Of a stretch of 19,449 bases of DNA, positions 1 to 7,737 are shown piece after piece. A program made the translations under genes and the position numbers. Origin of the DNA: DASRLE01 sp964558455 (lineage in GTDB: Bacteria; Verrucomicrobiota; Verrucomicrobiia; Limisphaerales; Palsa-1400); NCBI GenBank assembly GCA_964558455.1, contig CAZLEE010000073.1:1-19449 (forward strand), written 5' to 3'. The notes beneath the pieces were generated by a model that worked only from the letters and a program-made list of their open reading frames with translations, searched no databases and was not told the origin of the DNA. The number at the start of each line of letters is the position of its first letter. Position 1 is the first letter of the stretch.

Positions 1-137
1 CGCGGTCGATTACTCAGTTGGCCAGATCTATGCCTGAATTCCTATACGGCATTGCTCCTAAAGGCATATCGCGACAACGCGGCAGCCGATTCAAACTTTT
101 GCTTTGGAACTGAAGCAGGTGGATTTATAGTTTTGAT
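1..137. other. Window edge, no gene assigned
   Basis: These bases lie before the rlmN start. Frame 2 closes at a TGA at about base 34 and frame 3 closes at about base 111, so the end of an upstream gene could be present. The readable residues are too few to recognise anything. A purine-rich AGGTGGA at about 117-123 could serve as a distant ribosome binding site for rlmN. No convincing promoter was found. Confidence 0.3.
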
Positions 138-1235
138 GTGAAGGTGGATATTCGTTCCCAAACGCAGGAGGAATTGCTCAGCCAATATGTTCTTTGGCAG
201 CAACCGGTTTATCGCGTCGGCCAGCTACTGGAGTGGCTCTATCTCCACCGCGTCGAAAGCTGGGAGGCGATGACCAATCTTTCCAAAGCCCTGCGCGCTT
301 TGCTGCAAGAAAACTACACCATCACCTCCCCCACCCTCGTCCAAAAACAAGGGTCCCGCGATACTACCGAAAAATTTTTATGGCGGCTGGCCGACGGCGC
401 GCTGATCGAAAGCGTCCTCATCCCCGCTTCCGCCGGGTTATTTGGCGAACCCAGCGACCGTCACACCCTCTGCGTTTCCACCCAGGTCGGCTGCGCCTAC
501 GGCTGCAAATTCTGCGCCAGCGGTTTGGAAGGTCTGAAACGCAACTTGCAGCCCGACGAAATTGTCAACCAGGTCCTCGCCATTGAGCGCGCCGAAAAAC
601 CGGCGCGGCACGAACGCCTGATCAACAACCTTGTCATCATGGGCATGGGTGAACCCCTGGCCAATTACGACAACCTGCTCCAAGCGCTCAAAATCCTCAA
701 CGCCCCTTGGGGGGCGAAAATCGGCGCGCGCAAAATCACCATCTCCACCAGCGGCCTCGCCCCGCAAATCCGCCGCCTGGCCGAGGAACCCTTCCAGTTC
801 CGCCTCGCCATTTCGCTTCACGGCGCCACCGACGACGTCCGGGCCAGGATCATGCCTGTCAATAAAAAATATCCCCTGGCCGAACTCGCCGCCGCCTGCG
901 ATTATTATCTGGAGAAAAAGGGACGCATGATGACCCTTGAATACATCCTGATCGACAAGGTCAACAACGCCCCCGACCAGATCGCCCCCCTGGCCAGACT
1001 CGCCCGCCGCCTCCATGCCAAAGTCAATTTGATCCCCTACAACAAAGTGGACGGACTGCCTTGGAACCGCCCGGATGAGGAGGCCCAAAACGCCTTCCTG
1101 TCCGCCCTCGAAAACGAGGGAGTCACGGCCACGCTCCGCCGCGAAAAAGGGCACGACATCGACGCCGCTTGCGGCCAGCTTCGTTTGCGCGCCGAAAAGG
1201 AGTTGCAAGTTGCCGGTTCCACGCCTAAGCCGTAA
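138..1235 (+). CDS. rlmN: Dual-specificity 23S rRNA (A2503-C2) / tRNA (A37-C2) methyltransferase RlmN
   Basis: RlmN is a cytoplasmic radical-SAM enzyme that methylates C2 of A2503 in 23S rRNA, and of A37 in some tRNAs, through a methyl-cysteine intermediate. The 365-residue product is full length for the family. The N-terminal accessory domain (about 1-100) has the usual basic FRADQ/W-x-Y-like region (VYRVGQLLEWLY). The CX3CX2C cluster motif is C119, C123 and C126 (GCAYGCKFC). The GMGEPL motif at 169-174 and the STSG motif at 203-206 follow. C345 in DIDAACGQLR is the expected methyl-carrying cysteine near the C-terminus. The start is GTG: the in-frame stop at about 111-113 leaves no upstream ATG, and the N-terminus aligns with family members from memory. 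hisH begins 10 bases after the stop, so the two are probably co-transcribed, although the functions are unrelated. Confidence 0.96.
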   Translation: MKVDIRSQTQEELLSQYVLWQQPVYRVGQLLEWLYLHRVESWEAMTNLSKALRALLQENYTITSPTLVQKQGSRDTTEKFLWRLADGALIESVLIPASAGLFGEPSDRHTLCVSTQVGCAYGCKFCASGLEGLKRNLQPDEIVNQVLAIERAEKPARHERLINNLVIMGMGEPLANYDNLLQALKILNAPWGAKIGARKITISTSGLAPQIRRLAEEPFQFRLAISLHGATDDVRARIMPVNKKYPLAELAAACDYYLEKKGRMMTLEYILIDKVNNAPDQIAPLARLARRLHAKVNLIPYNKVDGLPWNRPDEEAQNAFLSALENEGVTATLRREKGHDIDAACGQLRLRAEKELQVAGSTPKP

Positions 1236-1245
1236 TCTCTATCGA

Positions 1246-1863
1246 ATGATCGCCTTGATTGATTATGATTCGGGAAATTTGCGCAGCGCGCAAAGGGCCT
1301 TGCTCAAAGTCGGAGCCGATGTCCGGATCGTCCGGCGCCCCGAAGAGCTTAAAGACGCCGCCGCCGTCGTGCTGCCCGGGGTGGGAGCCTTTGACGATTG
1401 CGTCAACGCCATGCAAAAACAGGAATTGCTCGGCGCCATTCGCGATTACATCCAAAGCGGACGCCCGTTTCTCGGCATTTGCGTCGGTTACCAAGCCCTG
1501 TTCGAGCGCAGCGAAGAATTCAACAGTTGCGCCTTGGGCCTCGGCGTGTTTGGCGGAAAAGTGGTCCGGTTTCCAACTCAACCCGGCCTGAAAGTCCCGC
1601 AAATCGGCTGGAACCAGCTCAACATCATCAAGGCCGATTGCCCGATTTATCAGGGGATCGAGCCGGGGAGCCACGTCTATTTTGTTCACAGTTATTATCC
1701 CCAGCCGGCCGATTCGTCCATCATCGCGACGGAGACGACTTACGGTCTGCCCTTCGCTTCGTCCGTCTGGCGCGACAATGTTTTTGCCACCCAATTTCAT
1801 CCGGAAAAAAGCCAGCAGACCGGCTTGCGGTTATTGAAAAATTTTGTGGCCCTTGCCCGTTAA
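1246..1863 (+). CDS. hisH: Imidazole glycerol phosphate synthase, glutamine amidotransferase subunit HisH
   Basis: HisH hydrolyses glutamine and channels ammonia to HisF, which forms imidazole glycerol phosphate and AICAR in histidine biosynthesis. The 205-residue length is normal for the family. It is a class I (triad) glutaminase: the nucleophile is C79 in GICVGYQ (often GICLGMQ elsewhere), and H185 and E187 in QFHPEKSQ complete the triad. The oxyanion-strand motif PGVGAFD lies at 44-50 and the HSYY region at 148-151. I chose ATG 1246 because the product begins with the canonical MIALIDYDSGN strand. The frame stays open upstream, but that part only mirrors rlmN in another frame. No hisF or other his gene is adjacent in the window, so the histidine pathway appears dispersed. 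The next gene starts 14 bases after the stop. Confidence 0.95.
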   Translation: MIALIDYDSGNLRSAQRALLKVGADVRIVRRPEELKDAAAVVLPGVGAFDDCVNAMQKQELLGAIRDYIQSGRPFLGICVGYQALFERSEEFNSCALGLGVFGGKVVRFPTQPGLKVPQIGWNQLNIIKADCPIYQGIEPGSHVYFVHSYYPQPADSSIIATETTYGLPFASSVWRDNVFATQFHPEKSQQTGLRLLKNFVALAR

Positions 1864-1877
1864 CCACTCGTTGTAAG

Positions 1878-4787
1878 ATGAATGTAAAATTCGTTCCCAC
1901 GCTGAAAAAAACGCCGGCCTTCCGCCGCCGCCTTTTGTCCTTCTGCCTCCTGGCCGCCACTTTTCTGGCCGTCGCGGTTTCCACGCCGCGCGCGTTGGCC
2001 GTATTCCCGCTGCAAATCCTGACCTCCTTCAATCCCGGATTTGGAAACGGAATTATCGAGGCTACGGACGGGAATCTGTATGACATCACCCCAACCGGCG
2101 GCGATTATGGTTTCGGCGCCATTTTCAAAATCACCCCCGCCGGGAAGTTGACCCTGTTGACTTCCTTCACTTCAGCGGTCCCTTCGGGCACATTTTACGG
2201 AAACCTGATTCAAGGCGCGGACGGCAATTTATACGGCACCGGTGCCTCTGGGGAGACGAACGGGGATGGCGGCTTGTTCCTCGTCACCCTGGCCGGACAG
2301 GTCACAAATGCCGCCTCGTTTGTTCCTTCCAATAACGTCCAACCCGGCCTGCTCATGCAGGCGGCGAACGGGGATTTTTACGCAACCTGCAGTCAAGGCG
2401 GCACGAACGGCGCGGGGGCCATCTACCAGATTACCACCAACGGAACACTCGCCATGCTTTATACGTTTAACGGCCAAAATGACGCCGGCCAGCCGGAGTC
2501 GCCTCTGGTTCAAGGCACCAACGGCCTTCTTTACGGAACCGCCGCCGGAGGAACAAACAATCCTGGCATCCTCTTCACCATTTCAACTTCCGGGGCATTT
2601 GCGGTTCTGGCTTCCTTTGATGGCACCAATGGCGCTATTCCCTGGGGCAATCTCGCTGCGGACAATAAAGGCAATTTTTATGGCACAACCACTCAGGGCG
2701 GAGCTTACGACTCCGGCGTCGCGTTTAAGGTGACGCCAGCCGGGGATCTGACCGTCCTCGCTGATTTTACCGGCACCAATGGGGCCACACCCGTGTCCGG
2801 TTTGGTGTCGGGTGCGGATGGCAATTTCTACGGAACCACCCTGTATGGCGGGCGCTACGGCGGCGGCACCGTGTTTCGGATGTCTTCCGCTGGACGGATC
2901 ACCACCCTGTTTTCGTTCCGCGACAAGGACGGTCCCCACCCCTTGAGTCTGGCGTGGGGCAAGAATGGGACGTTCTATGGCGCCACTTATTCCACCGTTT
3001 TCAAGGTCGCGTCATCCGGTTCCGTCACCACACTCGTCCGGCCCGGCGGCAACATGCCGCAGGCTTTGGTAAGATCGGGCGATGGCACTTTTTATGGAAC
3101 GACCGTTGCCGGCGGCGATTCCGACCAAGGCACCGCTTTCAGGATGTCTCCCGGCGGCGCCCTGACCACCCTCGCCTCTTTTGGCGGGAGCGCCGGTATG
3201 GGCGAATTTCCAGGAACCGTTCTGGTTGAAGGCAGAAATGGCGATTTGTATGGGACGACTTTAAGCGGCGGGGCCGCTACGAATGGCTCCGGCGGAACCA
3301 TTTATAAAATGACCCATGGTGGCAAGATCACGACTTTGGTTTCCTTCAATCAAGACCCTTTTCACATCCAGAACGGCGCGTATCCCACCAGTCTGATTCA
3401 AGATCCCAACGGGGATTTTTATGGAACCACTTATACCGGCGGCATCCCCACGGACGGAAATATTCCCGGCTACGGAACCGTTTTTAAAATGTCGTCAGCG
3501 GGCGAATTCACCACCTTGGCATCTTTTGATGGAACCAACGGCGTGAATCCTTCCACCTTGATTCTGGGGCACAACGGCAATTTTTACGGCATCACCCAGG
3601 GAAAACTGGCCAGTCCTTATTCCGGGCAGGCCACTGTTTTCGAAGCCACACCCCAGGGCCGCATCAGCACGCTCTTCACTTTTGATGCGGCCACCGGCAC
3701 GACACCCTGCGCTTTTTTGCAGGACAAGAACGGCGATTTTTACGGACTCACCACCAACAACTCCAACAGCGCCGGGGCCGTCTTCCAACTCACCCAGTCG
3801 GGAACGCTGACGAACATCGTTCAGTTCGATCCCGACAGCGGCTTGCGTCCCTCCGCCTTGGTCGAAGCATCCGATGGCACTCTCTATTGCGGCATGCAAA
3901 TCAACGGGGACCAGGCACCTTCCAATAATTCAAGCAGCGGCGTCCTGTTTCGAATCGCCACCAACGGCAACGCGGTGCAGATGGCGACGTTCAACGGCGT
4001 GGATGGCGCCAACCCCGTTCTCCTTGTGCCCGCCTCGTCAGGACGCCTCTACGGCGTCGCTTCTTCCGGCGGCGCGTTCGGAGGCGGCGACGTTTTTGCC
4101 TTCGCTCCCGGCTCCTTCGCAGGACTGTTTTACGAGCCGACCAATATCAATCCCGCTTCCTCCGGCTCGTTCAGCCTGAACATCTCCCTGGATTTACGGT
4201 TTTCCGGCCTCCTCAAAATCGGCGCCGAAAATCATCACTTCTCCGGCGTCTTCAACTCCCAAACTCTTTCCGCCACGGTCGAATGGACACGCTCGCACAA
4301 GAACATACTGTTAATGAACCTCCAGCTTTCCCCCGACGGCCGCGCCATCTCCGGAGCAGTCACTGACAACGCCCTTTGGTACTCCCTGATCGACGGAGCC
4401 GGCGAAGTTGACGGGCCGCAAAACCCGCCGCTGCAAGCCGCCCGGTATTCATTTTCCCTCACCAACACCAACAGCGACTTGTCCATCCTGAAGAAGAACA
4501 GCGCCGGTTTGTTGACGCTCGCTCAAGACGGCACGGTTGCCCTTGGCGGCACTCTCTCCGACGGCAGCGTCCTCAGTCAAAGCGCGCCCCTGCTGGAAGA
4601 CGGGCGCTGGCCGTTGTATATCCCCCTCTATCACGGGGCAGGTTCGTTGATCGGCTGGGTCACGTTTACCAACGCCGCCGCGCAGCTTGACGGCGCTCTG
4701 GTCTGGAGTAAAACGAACACCATCCATCCCGCCGGCAGCGCCTTCACCAACGCGATCATCATGCAAGGTTTAATCCAAAGCCAATGA
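1878..4787 (+). CDS. Secreted GloVer-type tandem-repeat protein (969 residues)
   Basis: The protein begins with a basic N-terminus and a hydrophobic stretch (about 19-40) ending in ALA, a classical Sec signal peptide with cleavage near residue 41. Residues about 45-746 consist of about 14 repeats of some 40-60 residues. The consensus is roughly DGNFYGTT..GG....GTVFKMT..G.LTTL.SF.G.NG..P, which is the Gloeobacter/Verrucomicrobium (GloVer) repeat family. Units 7 and 8 are shortened, while units 9-11 and 13 carry insertions. Residues about 747-969 form a separate beta-rich C-terminal domain without repeats. No PEP-CTERM or other sorting signal is visible at the end (IMQGLIQSQ). The open frame continues upstream through hisH, but ATG 1878 directly precedes the signal peptide. 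The family's function is unknown. A beta-propeller fold and a surface or extracellular binding role are inference only. Confidence 0.86.
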   Translation: MNVKFVPTLKKTPAFRRRLLSFCLLAATFLAVAVSTPRALAVFPLQILTSFNPGFGNGIIEATDGNLYDITPTGGDYGFGAIFKITPAGKLTLLTSFTSAVPSGTFYGNLIQGADGNLYGTGASGETNGDGGLFLVTLAGQVTNAASFVPSNNVQPGLLMQAANGDFYATCSQGGTNGAGAIYQITTNGTLAMLYTFNGQNDAGQPESPLVQGTNGLLYGTAAGGTNNPGILFTISTSGAFAVLASFDGTNGAIPWGNLAADNKGNFYGTTTQGGAYDSGVAFKVTPAGDLTVLADFTGTNGATPVSGLVSGADGNFYGTTLYGGRYGGGTVFRMSSAGRITTLFSFRDKDGPHPLSLAWGKNGTFYGATYSTVFKVASSGSVTTLVRPGGNMPQALVRSGDGTFYGTTVAGGDSDQGTAFRMSPGGALTTLASFGGSAGMGEFPGTVLVEGRNGDLYGTTLSGGAATNGSGGTIYKMTHGGKITTLVSFNQDPFHIQNGAYPTSLIQDPNGDFYGTTYTGGIPTDGNIPGYGTVFKMSSAGEFTTLASFDGTNGVNPSTLILGHNGNFYGITQGKLASPYSGQATVFEATPQGRISTLFTFDAATGTTPCAFLQDKNGDFYGLTTNNSNSAGAVFQLTQSGTLTNIVQFDPDSGLRPSALVEASDGTLYCGMQINGDQAPSNNSSSGVLFRIATNGNAVQMATFNGVDGANPVLLVPASSGRLYGVASSGGAFGGGDVFAFAPGSFAGLFYEPTNINPASSGSFSLNISLDLRFSGLLKIGAENHHFSGVFNSQTLSATVEWTRSHKNILLMNLQLSPDGRAISGAVTDNALWYSLIDGAGEVDGPQNPPLQAARYSFSLTNTNSDLSILKKNSAGLLTLAQDGTVALGGTLSDGSVLSQSAPLLEDGRWPLYIPLYHGAGSLIGWVTFTNAAAQLDGALVWSKTNTIHPAGSAFTNAIIMQGLIQSQ
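2010..4114 (+). repeat. Array of about 14 GloVer-encoding repeat units
   Basis: I counted 14 units within the secreted protein, recognisable by the recurring Y-G-T-T core (for example NFYGTTTQGG, NFYGTTLYGG, TFYGTTVAGG, DFYGTTYTGG) followed by a VF-K/R motif and an LTTLxSF strand. The typical period is 48-52 codons. The DNA is diverged between units, so this is an old protein-level array rather than a recent nucleotide amplification. Boundaries are approximate to a few residues. Confidence 0.8.
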
Positions 4788-4840
4788 ACGGCGGCAGACG
4801 CCCACTTGTGTTCGGACAATAGTCTGTTAACATTGAAGGG

Positions 4841-4869
4841 TTGTCGGACGTTAGCACGGTCGTTTAAAT
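4841..4869 (+). promoter_or_regulatory. Possible sigma70-type promoter for the superoxide dismutase gene
   Basis: TTGTCG (4841-4846) and TTAAAT (4864-4869) each match four of six consensus bases and are separated by 17 bases. They lie about 34 bases before the sodA ATG, in the 115-base gap after the GloVer gene. No operator-like palindrome is evident. This is a visual match only. Confidence 0.35.
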
Positions 4870-4902
4870 GAGAGTCAATTGGAAAACTAACATACAAATA
4901 TT

Positions 4903-5529
<627 letters not shown>

Positions 5530-5562
5530 ACAAAAATCCAGACAGGCGCAAGGCGGGGAACA

Positions 5563-6450
5563 ATGACAGATATTCAGAAGCCAGCCGGCACAATTCTACG
5601 TGCCCGGCAATTCAAATTCGTTTTTCCCCGCCCCACCCTCATTATGGGGGTGGTCAACGTCACCCCCGATTCCTTTTCCGACGGCGGACGTTTTGTCACT
5701 CCCGCCGCCGCCTTGAGCCATGCCCTGCAATTAGTCGGGGAAGGCGCGGATATTATTGACATCGGCGGCGAATCCACCCGGCCGGGGGCCACTCCCGTGC
5801 CCGAACAGGAGGAGCTTGGACGCGTCCTTCCCGTCATCACCCAACTCGCCGACAGCATTTCCGTTCCCATTTCGATTGATACGATCAAACCCGTCGTGGC
5901 GCGGGAGGCGTTGCGCGCCGGCGCTTCCATCATCAATGACATTGCCACCAACCGCACCGACGAGGAAATGTGGCGGCTCGCCGCCGAAACCGGGGCCGCT
6001 TACATCGCCACCCACATGCAAGGCACCCCCAAAACCATGCAAAACAAACCCTTCTATCAGGACGTGGCGGCCGAGATAAACGAGTTTTTTGCGGATCGTT
6101 TGGACCGTTTGCAGGCTTGCGGCGTCCACCGGGAGCAAGTGGTGCTGGATGTCGGACTTGGACTTGGAAAACGGGTTGTGGATAATTTGCAATTGATCAC
6201 GCAACTCCGCCGCTTTACAAAATGGGGGCGTCCGTTATTGTTGGGAGCCTCCCGCAAGTCTTTTATGAGCCGGTGGGCGCCCGGCAAGGACCGGCTGGCC
6301 GCTTCGCTGGCTTGCGCGTGTTGCGCGGTGGAAAATGGGGCGGACATCATCCGGTGCCACGATGTGGCGGCGACGCGCGACGCCTTGCGGATGACGGAAG
6401 CGTTGATGGAACAGCAGACCAATGCCAAACATAATGCATTTGATATATGA
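5563..6450 (+). CDS. folP: Dihydropteroate synthase FolP
   Basis: FolP condenses p-aminobenzoate with dihydropterin pyrophosphate to dihydropteroate in folate synthesis and is the sulfonamide target. The 295-residue TIM-barrel protein shows GVVNVTPDSFSDGG (29-42), DIGGESTRPGA (66-76), the D106-T107 pair, NDIA (125-128), GASRKSF (228-234) and the phosphate-binding RCHDV (264-268). The pterin-binding loop that usually reads DPGIGFGK is DVGLGLGK here (196-203), an atypical but conservative variant. GGGG just before the ATG supports this start. The last 29 bases overlap cdaA in another frame, so translation of the two is probably coupled. A folP gene directly before the diadenylate cyclase gene occurs in several non-Firmicute phyla. 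Confidence 0.95.
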   Translation: MTDIQKPAGTILRARQFKFVFPRPTLIMGVVNVTPDSFSDGGRFVTPAAALSHALQLVGEGADIIDIGGESTRPGATPVPEQEELGRVLPVITQLADSISVPISIDTIKPVVAREALRAGASIINDIATNRTDEEMWRLAAETGAAYIATHMQGTPKTMQNKPFYQDVAAEINEFFADRLDRLQACGVHREQVVLDVGLGLGKRVVDNLQLITQLRRFTKWGRPLLLGASRKSFMSRWAPGKDRLAASLACACCAVENGADIIRCHDVAATRDALRMTEALMEQQTNAKHNAFDI

Positions 6451-7267
6451 CGGCTGGAGACCGGTGCTGGAGATCGCCATCCTGGCCGTTGGTATTTATT
6501 CCTGCTTCAACTTCGTGCGCGGCACCCGCGGCGCGCCCGTCGTCTATGGCTTTATCCTGTTGCTGCTCGGCCTGAGCCTGATCGCTTTTCTCCTCCACCT
6601 GGAAGTCCTGGGCTGGCTGTTGCGTTCCTTTGTCGCCTTTGCCGCCGTCGCCGTCCTGATTATTTTCCAGCCGGAATTGCGCCGTATCCTGGCGGAACTC
6701 GGCACCCATCCTTTTTTCGCTACCGGTCACGAACAACGGGAAAACATCGAGGTCATCATCCAAACCGTCGAACGCCTCGCCGAAGTTCGAATCGGCGCGC
6801 TCATCGCCATCGAACAATCCATCCAATTGCAGGAAGCCACCGAATCGGGCATACCGGTCGATTGCGAGGCCACCCCGGAAATGTTGGAGACCATTTTCTT
6901 TCCCAACAACGCCATTCACGACGGCGGTGTCATCATCAAGGGCGACCGTATCGCCTTCGCCGCCTGCATTTTCCCGCTCACCCAGCGGACGGACCTCAAC
7001 GCCTCCCTCGGCACGCGCCATCGCGCCGCCATCGGTTTGACGGAGGAAACAGATGCCTTGGTCGTGGTGATTTCCGAGGAATCGGGAGCCATCTCCCATG
7101 CCTACAAAGGCCAGCTCGTTCGCGGCGTCACCGCCCAGCAATTGCGCGCTTTTCTCAGTTCCATTCTGGTCAAACCCGGCAAGCAGCACAAAATATTCAA
7201 CTGGTTTCGCCCCCGGCCAGTCCCGGCCAAATCCGTCCCGGCGGTGACAAACGCCGTCCCAAAATAA
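6422..7267 (+). CDS. cdaA: Membrane-bound diadenylate cyclase CdaA (DacA), c-di-AMP synthase
   Basis: CdaA condenses two ATP to cyclic di-AMP, a messenger for osmotic and cell-wall homeostasis. The 281-residue protein has three predicted N-terminal membrane helices (about 15-32, 40-58, 66-82), then the cytoplasmic DAC (DisA_N) domain. Catalytic signatures are HDGG (166-169), GTRHR (197-201) and SEESG (218-222). IFQPELRRIL (81-90) is the usual junction between the helices and the DAC domain. ATG 6422 lies inside folP; ATG 6434 is a possible alternative with four fewer residues, and neither has a strong ribosome binding site. The C-terminal tail after about 255 is basic and proline-rich and probably not conserved. 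The ybbR and glmM genes follow, as in the classical cdaA-cdaR-glmM operon. Confidence 0.95.
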   Translation: MPNIMHLIYDGWRPVLEIAILAVGIYSCFNFVRGTRGAPVVYGFILLLLGLSLIAFLLHLEVLGWLLRSFVAFAAVAVLIIFQPELRRILAELGTHPFFATGHEQRENIEVIIQTVERLAEVRIGALIAIEQSIQLQEATESGIPVDCEATPEMLETIFFPNNAIHDGGVIIKGDRIAFAACIFPLTQRTDLNASLGTRHRAAIGLTEETDALVVVISEESGAISHAYKGQLVRGVTAQQLRAFLSSILVKPGKQHKIFNWFRPRPVPAKSVPAVTNAVPK

Positions 7268-7268
7268 G

Positions 7269-7661
7269 ATGACCGCCCCCTCCCCCATCCTGCGTAATTT
7301 CTGGCTGAAGTTTTTCTCGGTCGCTTTGGCCGCTGTCATCTGGCTGACCATTCATTACGGCATCAGAAACGAACTCTCCATCAATCACCTGAACATCAAC
7401 CGCATCGTCGTTCCTGTCGCCGTCATCGTCCCCCCGGGCGACCCCAGGGTTTTCAAACTCATCCCCCCGGAAGTCGTGGTGTTCGCCATTGGTGACATTA
7501 CCGCCCTGCGCCGGGACGTCCGCGCCTCGGTCGATCTGACTTACTTTCATGGCCGGCAAAATTTGTCCCAAGAGGTGCGTATCGACGCCCCGCCGGAAAT
7601 TAACGTGCTCGAAACCACCCCTGCCACAATCGCCGTCGAACAGGTGGTGCCCCACCGATGA
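7269..7661 (+). CDS. YbbR-like (CdaR-type) membrane-anchored protein with a single YbbR domain
   Basis: YbbR/CdaR proteins sit in the membrane beside CdaA and modulate its activity. The 130-residue product has one N-terminal helix in the typical form (NFWLKFFSVALAAVIWLTI, about 10-28), then an extracytoplasmic beta-rich part that fits one YbbR repeat. Firmicute CdaR proteins have several repeats and are far longer, so this is a minimal version. The start lies one base after the cdaA stop, which argues for translational coupling. Assignment rests on context, the anchor motif and the region after the helix; no catalytic residues are expected. The stop codon TGA overlaps the ATG of a 27-codon open frame that reaches the glmM start. 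Confidence 0.8.
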   Translation: MTAPSPILRNFWLKFFSVALAAVIWLTIHYGIRNELSINHLNINRIVVPVAVIVPPGDPRVFKLIPPEVVVFAIGDITALRRDVRASVDLTYFHGRQNLSQEVRIDAPPEINVLETTPATIAVEQVVPHR

Positions 7662-7737
7662 GCCTCACACCGCCCCAATTTTCCGGTTTGTTGGCTTGTC
7701 ATTTCCGGCCTTCACCCTCATCCTTAAACCAGCGTAC

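Noticed and set aside
99..129. TTGCTT and TTTATA as a promoter for rlmN
   Set aside because: The spacer is 19 bases and the -10 lies only eight bases before the start codon; the match is too poor.
1398..1877. Upstream extension of the GloVer reading frame across hisH
   Set aside because: It translates to an Arg/Pro-rich sequence out of frame with the well-supported hisH, and a signal peptide begins at ATG 1878.
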